Below, piece by piece: positions 1 through 5,830 of a stretch of DNA of 9,823 nucleotides. Each line of letters opens with the position of its first letter. Position 1 is the stretch's first letter. A model generated the notes under the pieces. It was not told where the DNA came from and made no database searches. It saw nothing but the letters and a program-made list of their open reading frames with translations. The DNA lies in NCBI GenBank assembly GCA_016933985.1, contig JAFGTU010000237.1, positions 1 to 9,823 of the forward strand, in the 5' to 3' direction. This stretch comes from Sedimentisphaerales bacterium. Lineage in GTDB: Bacteria > Planctomycetota > Phycisphaerae > Sedimentisphaerales > Anaerobacaceae. The position numbers and the translations under genes were made by a program.

Positions 1-146
1 TGCCCGTTGGGCTCCTCGACATCGCAATCAAGATACTGCACGGCCCGGCCCGTTCGAGCGATCGAACAAGCAAGGTTCGTTGCTATGGTGGTCTTGCCGG
101 TGCCGCCCTTGCCGCTTGCGACCGCTATTGTGAAACCTCTGCTCAT
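1..146 (-). CDS. MinD-superfamily P-loop ATPase, N-terminal part (runs off window)
   Basis: The first 48 codons read on the minus strand from an ATG at 146-144. The N-terminus carries a deviant Walker A motif, SGKGGTGKTT, at about residues 11-20, followed by a conserved LDCDVEEPN stretch near residues 39-47. That combination is characteristic of the MinD/Mrp-type ATPases with an inserted ferredoxin domain, which are usually encoded beside NifX-like proteins in anaerobes. The ferredoxin insert itself lies outside the window and cannot be confirmed. The start lies one base after the stop of the NifX-like gene, so the two are almost certainly co-transcribed and probably translationally coupled. 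Family members are thought to act in Fe-S or metal-cofactor assembly; here that is inference from family and context. A plain ParA/Mrp ATPase remains possible. Confidence 0.85.
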   Translation of the reverse strand, partial: MSRGFTIAVASGKGGTGKTTIATNLACSIARTGRAVQYLDCDVEEPNG

Positions 147-147
147 A

Positions 148-516
148 TCAGGCGTCCATCCCGGAATGCGATTTGACGTTTGGTCCTGAGGCCTCGACGG
201 CCTTTCCGGATTTGTACGTTTCGATTGCCTCTGCGACGGTCCCGGAAAGGCCAGTGAAGAGTTTAATCCCTGCGGCGGCCAGTGTTCTTTGGGCGTTCGG
301 GCCGCAATTCCCGGTTAGGACGGCCTGAGCGCCGGCATCGATAACGTTTTTTGCCGAGCCGATGCCCGCACCGCCCGATGCAGCGATGTTTTGGTTCTCG
401 ATTGCCTCAAACTCCATTGTTGATGTATCAACAATCACAAAGTAAGCAGCGCGGCCGAACCTCGGATCCACCTGCGAGTCGAGCGAGCCGCCCTGCGACG
501 TTACTGCAATTTTCAT
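148..516 (-). CDS. NifX/NifB C-terminal-like (dinitrogenase Fe-Mo cofactor) family protein
   Basis: A 122-residue protein made of a single domain of the dinitrogenase iron-molybdenum cofactor biosynthesis family (PF02579 type). It opens with MKIAVTSQGGSLDSQVDPRFGRA, split here as MKIAVTSQGG and a D-x-RFGRA signature. It continues with a GAGIGSAK turn and ends in a variable tail. Relatives bind Fe-S or FeMo-co precursors; stand-alone versions in anaerobes have no proven role, and no nitrogenase gene is visible here. The ATG is preceded by an AAAGGATG ribosome-binding site in the 12-base gap from the FmdB-like gene. The MinD-type ATPase follows after one base. This NifX-like/MinD pairing is a recurring neighbourhood in anaerobes. 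The family call is firm; the substrate is unknown. Confidence 0.9.
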   Translation of the reverse strand: MKIAVTSQGGSLDSQVDPRFGRAAYFVIVDTSTMEFEAIENQNIAASGGAGIGSAKNVIDAGAQAVLTGNCGPNAQRTLAAAGIKLFTGLSGTVAEAIETYKSGKAVEASGPNVKSHSGMDA

Positions 517-528
517 AAGTCATCCTTT

Positions 529-738
529 CTACGAGAGACCACATGTTCCAGTTGGACAAATTCCGGGTGAAGACGAGTCGCTTCCATGTCTGCTTTGTCC
601 TACCGAGAATCCTGAAAAAAGTCTTTGTGTACATGGACTTCCACATTTTTCGCAGACATGCTTGCCCTTGCCGCCACTTTTCTCCAGAAAATCCATCTTG
701 TGACCGCATTTGTTACACTTGTATTCGAATATCGGCAT
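529..738 (-). CDS. FmdB-family zinc-ribbon protein
   Basis: A 69-residue protein starting MPIFEYKCNKCGH, the classic FmdB/CxxC_CXXC_SSSS zinc-ribbon start. The cysteine pairs C8/C11 and C29/C32 would bind one zinc. The tail ends CPTGTCGLS, a C-terminal motif often seen in this subfamily that adds two more cysteines (C61 and C66). FmdB proteins were named as putative regulators of formamidase or amidase genes, but most have no proven function. The ATG at 738 has an excellent GGAGGTG ribosome-binding site about five bases upstream (complement of about 744-750). It sits 103 bases after the ferritin-like gene and 12 bases before the NifX-like gene, all on one strand. Family is certain; role in the cluster is open. 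Confidence 0.9.
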   Translation of the reverse strand: MPIFEYKCNKCGHKMDFLEKSGGKGKHVCEKCGSPCTQRLFSGFSVGQSRHGSDSSSPGICPTGTCGLS

Positions 739-841
739 CGTCGCACCTCCTTACGAATTCTCTCGAAACACTACAACCCACTTCAGCCTTTTTTGATGCA
801 AAACCCTTTACCCTGCGAACGGGCGTTAATCGAAGAAATCA

Positions 842-1153
842 CTACTTATCTTTTTTTGACTCATCTATCATTTCCTGCACTTCTTCAGCTCCTTCATCAT
901 AGAACTTCTTCTCCTCCGGAGCCAGCTCATGCAACAACCTGAGGAATTCACCTGCGTGAACACGTTCTTCGTCGGCGATGTCCTGTAGCACATCTACGGC
1001 CAATTGATTGTCCGTTGACTCTGCGAGCTGCATGTACAACTGGACTGCCTCGTATTCAGCCGCCACCATGAAACGAATTGCCCTGACTAACTCGGCCTCT
1101 GTGAGCTTGCGATCCTTCGCCAAGCCGCTAAACGGATTTCCAAATTCCGGCAT
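842..1153 (-). CDS. EncFtn-like half-ferritin (ferritin-like two-helix protein)
   Basis: A 103-residue, highly helical, acidic protein. It has one half of a ferritin four-helix bundle: a first helix with AEYEAVQLY (E33, E35, Y40) and a second with DEERVHAGE (E63, H66, E69), so a single ExxH pair. This matches encapsulated-ferritin (EncFtn) and archaeal half-ferritin proteins, which dimerise to form a ferroxidase site from Glu and Glu-x-x-His residues. By eye, E35, E63 and H66 line up with the iron ligands of the Rhodospirillum EncFtn. No encapsulin gene and no obvious cargo-loading tail are seen. The start at 1153 has a GGAG site just upstream. The likely role is iron oxidation or storage, or peroxide protection, in the cytosol. 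A generic rubrerythrin-like annotation is the alternative. Confidence 0.85.
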   Translation of the reverse strand: MPEFGNPFSGLAKDRKLTEAELVRAIRFMVAAEYEAVQLYMQLAESTDNQLAVDVLQDIADEERVHAGEFLRLLHELAPEEKKFYDEGAEEVQEMIDESKKDK

Positions 1154-1178
1154 GATTCTATCTCCGTGAGGACAAAAT

Positions 1179-1238
1179 TCTTAACCACAGGCTTCCAGGC
1201 GGAGCAGAATCCTCAGGCCTGCTCCGCCGCAGTTAAGA
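1179..1238. repeat. Nested inverted repeat between DUF5320 and half-ferritin genes
   Basis: A perfect 10-base inverted repeat, GGCGGAGCAG (1198-1207) with CTGCTCCGCC (1219-1228), has an 11-base loop. It is enclosed by an outer 7-base pair of arms, TCTTAAC (1179-1185) and GTTAAGA (1232-1238). It lies in the 141-base gap downstream of the DUF5320 gene and upstream of the half-ferritin gene, the widest gap in the cluster. There is no clean T-run directly after the inner stem in either direction. It could be an RNA-processing or attenuation hairpin within the operon, a weak terminator, or an operator for the downstream half-ferritin gene. The rest of this gap shows no coding signal. Confidence 0.55.
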
Positions 1239-1294
1239 TACCTGTTTCTACATATCTTGTTGACCCGGCGTTGCCGATGGGCTCACCCAACGTT

Positions 1295-1687
1295 CTATTC
1301 GCTGGTTTTCCGGCTCTCGATCTCTTCTATGCGTTTTCTAACTTCGTCAAGACTGTCTTCGAGATATTCGGCCTGACCTTTTAGCCCGTCCAGTTCCTGT
1401 TGAGGCGTAATCATTGGCCCAATCGGCGCAGCGCCGTAAGCGTATGGGTTCACAGCCCCGCCATATGCCGGCATACCATATCCGGCCCTTGCCCATCCGG
1501 GGAGACCGGTCGCATAGTACCAGTTGCGACGGCCCCACCCGCCGCCTCGGCCCATTCCGCGCCCGAAGAATCCCCGTCCACCGACGGGATTCATATAGCC
1601 GGGAACCGGATAGCCCGCACAGAAACCGGCCGCTCTACCTGTCATTGGTCCTAATCCAGCAGGACCTGTTCTATCTCCACCTGGCAT
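1295..1687 (-). CDS. DUF5320-family protein with C-terminal coiled coil
   Basis: A 130-residue protein of the DUF5320 family. The N-terminus carries the family signature MPGGDRTGP followed by GPMTGRAAGFCAGYP. A middle part rich in Gly, Tyr, Trp, Arg and Pro follows (about residues 35-90). The C-terminal 35 residues form a charged amphipathic helix (QQELDGLKGQAEYLEDSLDE, then more Glu/Lys/Arg), likely a coiled coil for oligomerisation. No enzyme motif is visible and the function is unknown; the family is frequent near NifX-like and MinD-type genes in anaerobes. The ATG at 1687 follows AAAGGAG at good spacing, 25 bases after the zinc-ribbon gene. Its first 30 residues are nearly the same as those of the second DUF5320 unit at 2254-1979, pointing to tandem duplication. 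Confidence 0.85.
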   Translation of the reverse strand: MPGGDRTGPAGLGPMTGRAAGFCAGYPVPGYMNPVGGRGFFGRGMGRGGGWGRRNWYYATGLPGWARAGYGMPAYGGAVNPYAYGAAPIGPMITPQQELDGLKGQAEYLEDSLDEVRKRIEEIESRKTSE

Positions 1688-1712
1688 AATAGTTCTCCTT
1701 TCAAAAAAGATG

Positions 1713-1940
1713 TTAAGCTCTTGTCATTGCCGCACCACATTTGGGGCAGCTTCTTGTGTTACAGGGCTGTCCCACAATATGAGCAACCGTTGCTCCGCAA
1801 TTGGGGCAGACACAATTCCCGCCCGGCCCAGCCGCAAACGGGCCACCCATTCTGCCTCTACCTTGCCCCTGGCCTCGGCCCTTGCCGCGTCCCCTGCCGG
1901 CGCCTTGTCCGCCAGGGCCTGTTCCATCGCCTCGTGGCAT
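1713..1940 (-). CDS. Small Gly/Arg-rich protein with double CxxC zinc ribbon (DUF5320-like leader)
   Basis: A 75-residue protein. It begins MPRGDGTGPGGQG, the same leader as its DUF5320 neighbours. It passes through a Gly/Arg/Gln stretch (residues 16-32, alternating GRG and GQG) and ends in a zinc-ribbon-like module. The module holds C43, C45 and C48 (CVCPNC), C60 (PC) and C65/C68 (CPKC). I chose the ATG at 1940 rather than the in-frame ATG at 1949. The AAAGGA ribosome-binding site overlaps the upstream ATG and lies about eight bases from the 1940 start, and only this start restores the family leader. The cysteines could bind zinc or an Fe-S cluster. The function is unknown. It sits between the two DUF5320 genes with gaps of 25 and 38 bases. 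Confidence 0.8.
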   Translation of the reverse strand: MPRGDGTGPGGQGAGRGRGKGRGQGQGRGRMGGPFAAGPGGNCVCPNCGATVAHIVGQPCNTRSCPKCGAAMTRA

Positions 1941-1978
1941 AATATCCATCCTTTCTGCGAGTAATCGCTATTTTGAAT

Positions 1979-2440
1979 CTACCGCCAATATCCAAATCCG
2001 CCTCTACCGCGGCCGCGTCCCCGGCCCCGAGCGAAACCTTGGCCGAAGCCAAGGCCCCTGCCAATCGACGGCCTGATCCAGCCGACGTAAGGCATCCCGT
2101 AGGGTCCAAAGGCCGGTGCGCCGACGCCGTAGAATCCAGCTCTGCCTAAAACCGGATTCGCATAACCCGGCAGCGGATAGCCCGCACAAAAACCGGCGGC
2201 CCTTCCCGTCATAGGTCCTGCACCTGCCGGACCTGTTCCATCTCCATAAGGCATGTTGATTACCTCCTTTCCGGTATCTTCAAGATTCTCAAGCTCTTGC
2301 CCAACGGGCACGCCCTGTAATCCAGCAAAACCCTTCACCCGGGCAGGATTCTCTACTGAACTTGTCAAAACACAAAACCCCTGACCTCGCCCTGTAATAG
2401 GGCCTTGACCCAACGGTCCTGTACCGTCAAAACCAGGCAT
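1979..2440 (-). CDS. Tandem DUF5320-type protein, with a second start inside (2254)
   Basis: A 153-residue reading frame with two family leaders in one frame. Residues 1-62 start MPGFDGTGPLGQGPITGRGQ and run through a linker. Residue 63 is a second Met opening MPYGDGTGPAGAGPMTGRA and GFCAGYPLPGY. The protein ends in a Gly/Arg-rich tail (GRGRGRGRGGFGYWR). The first ATG at 2440 abuts the DUF89 stop and has AAGGAGG eight bases upstream, inside the DUF89 gene. The inner ATG at 2254 has its own near-consensus ribosome-binding site. Both a 153-residue and a 91-residue product are therefore plausible. The layout may reflect two adjacent genes joined by loss of the first stop, or a designed dual product. 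No enzyme motif is seen; the function is unknown. Confidence 0.8.
   Translation of the reverse strand: MPGFDGTGPLGQGPITGRGQGFCVLTSSVENPARVKGFAGLQGVPVGQELENLEDTGKEVINMPYGDGTGPAGAGPMTGRAAGFCAGYPLPGYANPVLGRAGFYGVGAPAFGPYGMPYVGWIRPSIGRGLGFGQGFARGRGRGRGRGGFGYWR
2255..2270 (-). promoter_or_regulatory. Strong internal ribosome-binding site for the inner DUF5320 start
   Basis: On the minus strand AAAGGAGGT (complement of 2262-2270) lies seven bases before an in-frame ATG at 2254-2252. It is inside the 153-codon DUF5320 frame. It is as good as any ribosome-binding site in the cluster, which argues that the 91-residue downstream unit is translated on its own. Confidence 0.7.
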
Positions 2441-3334
2441 CTATTCGGCCTCCTTAACCAGATCGCCAATATCACTAAATGCTCTGCTCTTTCGCAAAAT
2501 CATCTCGCCGACTTCACAGCCTAAGTCCCTTGCAATAACAGGGCACTTGGCCTTAAGTATGAAGAATATATTCTTATCCGAATCGCTGAGGGTTTCATAA
2601 TTGCCCTGCCCCTTTGCTATGATCAGATCAACGTCTTGAAACCGACCACGGAAAGGCTCTGAACAAGTCTCCAGAATTGTACCGGGAGCATCGGAGCCGT
2701 TATCAATAACTTCAACTATCCTGGGAAGTCCGGCAATTAAGGCATCTTCCATTGTTGCATCATTTATTACGGGTGAACCCTTGACAGCTATAGCAACTTT
2801 TTCTATCGGCAGCCGCTCAATCAACAGACGGTCTAAGACTATCTCGCCGGCATTATCCGCCAAGTAGAGAATTCTTTCTGCCTGGTTGACCGCATTGGCG
2901 AATGCTTCCACCGCTCGGCTGTCAAAATCCGCCGTCAGACAATCTCTAATTACCCCTTCAATTTCAGATTCCTCTATTGATGTCTTAACGCCCAAGTCGA
3001 TGATATTGCCTGCAATAGCAAGCCGGATGGCTGTATCAAGCGGATTTCCGGAATTTATAACCCGTTTGCGCAGCTCCGGATACAATCTCAGAGCCAGATT
3101 GTTAAATCGGCTCTTGATCTCTCGATACGGATCATCGCTGCCTGTCAGCTCTTTGGTCAGCCGGTGTATTTGCCGGCCGATTGCCGGCGGGCTCTGGCTC
3201 ATATCCAGTTCAGCCGACAGACGAAGAATTCTGCGCAACACCTCTTCGTGAATTCGCTTGTTGTTTGTTGCCTGCCTTGCTGAATGCAACGCTTGGCGGA
3301 CAAAACACGGAATACAGTCCAGGAAAACCTTCAT
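2441..3334 (-). CDS. DUF89 / ARMT1-like metal-dependent phosphatase (damage-control type)
   Basis: A 297-residue protein of the DUF89 family, subfamily I as seen in archaea and bacteria. It begins MKVFLDCIPCF with the C7-x-x-C10 pair typical of that subfamily. The metal-site region is present: AGN at 108-110, LADNAGE around 158-164 (D160, N161) and AKGQGNYE around 240-247. DUF89 proteins are Mn/Co/Ni-dependent phosphatases proposed to remove damaged sugar phosphates or overphosphorylated metabolites; the substrate here is unknown. Length is full for the subfamily. The start at 3334 has only a weak ribosome-binding site. Its stop directly abuts the first DUF5320 start, so the two are coupled. 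It is the first gene of the minus-strand cluster. Its base composition is visibly less GC-rich than that of purC or the sulfatase. Confidence 0.88.
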   Translation of the reverse strand: MKVFLDCIPCFVRQALHSARQATNNKRIHEEVLRRILRLSAELDMSQSPPAIGRQIHRLTKELTGSDDPYREIKSRFNNLALRLYPELRKRVINSGNPLDTAIRLAIAGNIIDLGVKTSIEESEIEGVIRDCLTADFDSRAVEAFANAVNQAERILYLADNAGEIVLDRLLIERLPIEKVAIAVKGSPVINDATMEDALIAGLPRIVEVIDNGSDAPGTILETCSEPFRGRFQDVDLIIAKGQGNYETLSDSDKNIFFILKAKCPVIARDLGCEVGEMILRKSRAFSDIGDLVKEAE

Positions 3335-3421
3335 AATTTGTTCAGCTTTCTTGAGCTCCGCATTCCAAATCCAGCGACCCTTCAGATTAACTGAAAGCTT
3401 CGATGCGAAGCCATTATATAT

Positions 3422-3450
3422 ATTATGGGCATACGCTCATAACTGTTCAA
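3422..3450 (-). promoter_or_regulatory. Candidate sigma-70-like promoter for the minus-strand cluster
   Basis: On the minus strand TTGAAC (complement of 3445-3450) is followed after exactly 17 bases by CATAAT (complement of 3422-3427). This is a 4/6 and 5/6 match to the consensus boxes. It would start transcription near 3414-3416, about 80 bases before the DUF89 ATG. A TATAAT also occurs at 3418-3413 but without a spaced minus-35 box. Confidence 0.4.
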
Positions 3451-3500
3451 GGAAGAAATGCGAAAAATGCAAAAATTTTTTCATCTTGCCTTGTTTTCAG

Positions 3501-3560
3501 CCGAAAGAGCGATTTTTGGCGGTCCAAGGGGAAAATCGCGTGCAATCAGCGGCGTTTCGG
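3501..3560. repeat. Nested inverted repeat upstream of purC
   Basis: An inner perfect 8-base inverted repeat, GCGATTTT (3509-3516) and AAAATCGC (3532-3539), lies inside outer 6-base arms, CCGAAA (3501-3506) and TTTCGG (3555-3560). A TTGG/CCAA pair (3516-3519, 3524-3527) can close the central loop. The block ends one base before the TATAAT at 3562. It could be an operator for the purC promoter, or a structured leader if transcription begins further upstream. No T-run follows, so a terminator is unlikely. Confidence 0.5.
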
Positions 3561-3707
3561 ATATAATGTTTTGTTTGGCCAAGTAAATATGAGACCAAAG
3601 CGAGGATTTGCCCGCTTCCACGGTTGCAGACGCCGTCGTAGTGCGCGGTAATAATGCCGGATTGGCAACAATGTGATGGGGCATGAAGTATGATCGAAGG
3701 AGTTGCT

Positions 3708-4595
3708 ATGGACACAGTACTGCAGACGAACACAGGCGGCATTGAGCCAAGCAGAGGCAAGGTCCGCGACATATACGACTTGGGCGATAAGCTGCTTATA
3801 GTCGCCAGCGACAGGCTCAGCGCCTTCGACGTGGTCATGGCCAATGGAATACCCTATAAGGGCAAGGTCCTCACTCAGATATCGCTGTTCTGGTTCGATT
3901 TCCTCAGCGGCATGGTCGATCACCATCTCATCAGCGCCGACCTGGCCGACTTTCCCAAGCCCTTCTGCGACAGTCCGGAGCTGGCGGGGCGCAGCATGCT
4001 CGTCAAGAAGGGCAAAGTCCTGCCCATAGAATGCGTAGTTCGAGGCTACCTTGCGGGTTCCGGCTGGAAGGAGTACCTGCAGAATGGCACCGTCTGCGGG
4101 CACAAGCTGCCGGCGGGCCTGAAGCAGTGCCAGAAGCTGCCGGAGCTGATCTTCACCCCGGCCACCAAGGCCGAGCGTGGCACGCACGATGAGAATATCA
4201 GCGTCGCACAGGCGGCCAAGATCATCGGCAAAGACAAGGCCGAGTACGTCCGCGACCGCAGCATCGAGATATTCAAAAAGGCCGGCCGGTACGCTGAGAC
4301 CAAGGGAATAATCCTGGCGGATACGAAATTCGAGTGGGGCGAGGTTGACGGCAAGATTATCCTGATAGATGAGGTGCTAACGCCCGATTCATCCCGATTT
4401 TGGCCCGCAGACAAATACGAGGCCGGCAGAGACCAGGAGAGCTACGACAAGCAGTTCGTCCGCAACTACCTCGAGTCCATCAACTTCAACAAGTCCGGCC
4501 CCGGCGTTGAGCTGCCCGACGACATCAGGCAAAAAACCGCCGAGAAATATATCGAAGCATACGAACAGCTCACCGGCAAGGAATTCGAGAGGTAA
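3708..4595 (+). CDS. purC: Phosphoribosylaminoimidazole-succinocarboxamide (SAICAR) synthase
   Basis: PurC joins CAIR and aspartate using ATP to make SAICAR in purine synthesis, in the cytosol. The 295-residue protein is the longer form of the family. Clear motifs are GKVRDIYDLGDKLLIVASDR (17-36), SAFDVV, IECVVRGYLAGSGWKEY (107-123), FTPATKAE near 149-156, DENIS at 161-165, and DEVLTPDSSRFW at 221-232. An in-frame ATG at 3690 exists, but the AAGGAG site at 3697-3702 is five bases before the ATG at 3708, so I place the start there. The MFS transporter gene begins 11 bases after the stop, suggesting co-transcription. No other purine genes are in the window. Confidence 0.97.
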   Translation: MDTVLQTNTGGIEPSRGKVRDIYDLGDKLLIVASDRLSAFDVVMANGIPYKGKVLTQISLFWFDFLSGMVDHHLISADLADFPKPFCDSPELAGRSMLVKKGKVLPIECVVRGYLAGSGWKEYLQNGTVCGHKLPAGLKQCQKLPELIFTPATKAERGTHDENISVAQAAKIIGKDKAEYVRDRSIEIFKKAGRYAETKGIILADTKFEWGEVDGKIILIDEVLTPDSSRFWPADKYEAGRDQESYDKQFVRNYLESINFNKSGPGVELPDDIRQKTAEKYIEAYEQLTGKEFER

Positions 4596-4606
4596 GCTGG
4601 TGCGAT

Positions 4607-5815
4607 TTGGATAAACGCCTTGCCATATATCAGTGGGCCCAGTTGCTGGTCCTCTCATCGGTGCACTTCACGGTCGATATGCTGGGCAATATGCTGCCCT
4701 CGATCCTGCCTGAGGTCCGCAGCGATTTCGCGATAAGCCTCTCTCTCGGCGCCTTCGTTCTTGCGGCGCTGACCATCACGGCCAACGGAATCCAACTGTT
4801 CACCGGCCGTCTCCGGTCCAGACATACAAAGCCCCTATTTCTGCACCTCGGCATGGCCCTGGCCGTCTGTTTATGCCTGCTGCCCGCCTTGCCGAAATCT
4901 CCGCTCGGCATCTCCATACTGATCTTCCTTGCCGTCGTTTGCGGCGGCGGAATCGGAATAGTCCACCCGGAAGGCCTCCGCGGCATCCACACCCTCGCGC
5001 AGATACCCCCCGCAATGAGCACGGCCGTCTTTATGACGGGCGGTTTCGTCGGCTTCGCCGCCGGCGGCGCCATCTCCACCGCCCTTGTATCGCGTTTCGG
5101 GCTAAACGGCCTTTACCCTCTGCTTCTATGCCCCATTTTCGGTATCTTGATGGTAATGCTGCTGCGAATCCGCTTGGCCGTCGAGTCGATTCCCACCGAT
5201 GTACCCGTACCGAGGCTGGCGAAGAACAGCCTCGATTTTCGCCTCGTAATGATTATGGCAATACCCGCAGCCGTCTCGACCACCCTCATCGCAATGCTCC
5301 TGCCCACGTTGCTCGGAGAAGCCGGCTTTGCCCTTACCTTCGGCGGCTTCTCTGCAACGATGTTCGGCCTCGGCGGTGCGCTCGGCTCCTTCGTATGGGC
5401 CATCGTCGCACATCGAAAGGGCGAGCTGCTCTGCTCGGCACTCTCATTCCTGCTCGCAGGGCCCTTCGCCCTTGCATATCTCCTGCTTCTAAGCAACAGT
5501 TGGGCGATTTGGTTAGTCTTCGCCGCCGGATTCTGCGCATTCGCAGGATATATACTGCTGATCACGTTGGCCCGATACGCAGCCGGGGTCGGCCTCGGTT
5601 CGCGAATGGGCTGGATCGTCGGCGGTACATGGCTCTTTGCAAGCATCGTATTCATGCCCATCGCCACCCTCGCAGACCGTTTCGGCACCGCCCGAATAAT
5701 GCAATACGCCCCCTTAGGCTATCTCCTCTCAGGCATTTTCGGAATCTATCTTCTATTGAGAGTCCACATCAGCCCCGACCAAAACCAGCCCGGACCGCTG
5801 GCGCAACAAGACTGA
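4607..5815 (+). CDS. MFS transporter, Fsr (fosmidomycin resistance)-like
   Basis: A 402-residue inner-membrane protein with about twelve hydrophobic segments in two halves, roughly 10-30, 42-64, 76-95, 99-119, 138-160, 169-188, 213-236, 247-270, 275-296, 299-322, 335-357 and 367-387. The first helix contains SSVHFTVDMLGNMLPSILPE. The fourth ends IVHPEG (H120-G123). Both are features of the Fsr-like branch of the major facilitator superfamily. Substrate is unknown; an efflux role is the usual guess. The reading frame starts with TTG at 4607. The first ATG would be at codon 25 and would cut the first helix, so TTG is preferred although its ribosome-binding site is weak (GGTG at 4599-4602). It lies just behind purC and converges on the mscL remnant 15 bases after its stop. 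Confidence 0.88.
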   Translation: MDKRLAIYQWAQLLVLSSVHFTVDMLGNMLPSILPEVRSDFAISLSLGAFVLAALTITANGIQLFTGRLRSRHTKPLFLHLGMALAVCLCLLPALPKSPLGISILIFLAVVCGGGIGIVHPEGLRGIHTLAQIPPAMSTAVFMTGGFVGFAAGGAISTALVSRFGLNGLYPLLLCPIFGILMVMLLRIRLAVESIPTDVPVPRLAKNSLDFRLVMIMAIPAAVSTTLIAMLLPTLLGEAGFALTFGGFSATMFGLGGALGSFVWAIVAHRKGELLCSALSFLLAGPFALAYLLLLSNSWAIWLVFAAGFCAFAGYILLITLARYAAGVGLGSRMGWIVGGTWLFASIVFMPIATLADRFGTARIMQYAPLGYLLSGIFGIYLLLRVHISPDQNQPGPLAQQD

Positions 5816-5830
5816 AGTAAAAGACGGGAA

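Larger units (their letters stand above)
3335..3707. other. Divergent intergenic region between DUF89 cluster and purC
   Basis: This 373-base stretch has no coding region I would support. It holds a candidate promoter for the minus-strand cluster, a 6-base hairpin (GCTTCG 3397-3402, CGAAGC 3406-3411) near its expected start point, an AAAAATTTTT palindrome at 3471-3480, a nested inverted repeat at 3501-3560, and a perfect TATAAT at 3562-3567 on the plus strand that could be the purC minus-10 box. The latter has no convincing minus-35 box at 16-18 bases. I saw no known riboswitch pattern. Confidence 0.5.

Noticed and set aside
1179..1238. Nested hairpin as an intrinsic terminator
   Set aside because: No T-run follows the stem in either direction, so a terminator call is not supported.
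1941..1949. Upstream ATG adding three residues to the zinc-ribbon protein
   Set aside because: It directly abuts the ribosome-binding site, and the family leader begins at 1940.
1713..2076. Gly/Arg-rich DNA as a possible tandem repeat or CRISPR-like array
   Set aside because: The repetition is imperfect and explained by GRG/GQG codons in the two proteins; there are no regular spacers.
3589..3651. Plus-strand 20-codon basic peptide upstream of purC
   Set aside because: No ribosome-binding site precedes its ATG and the Arg-rich content is easily produced by chance.
3690..3707. Upstream ATG of purC as the start
   Set aside because: The AAGGAG site lies between this ATG and the one at 3708, which is correctly spaced for the latter.
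3546..4187. Minus-strand 213-codon frame opposite purC
   Set aside because: It is antisense to purC, has no recognisable domain, and extends into the intergenic region by chance.
4873..5820. Plus-strand 315-codon frame overlapping the MFS gene
   Set aside because: It is Arg/Pro/His-rich without any domain and lies in a different frame of a clear transporter gene.
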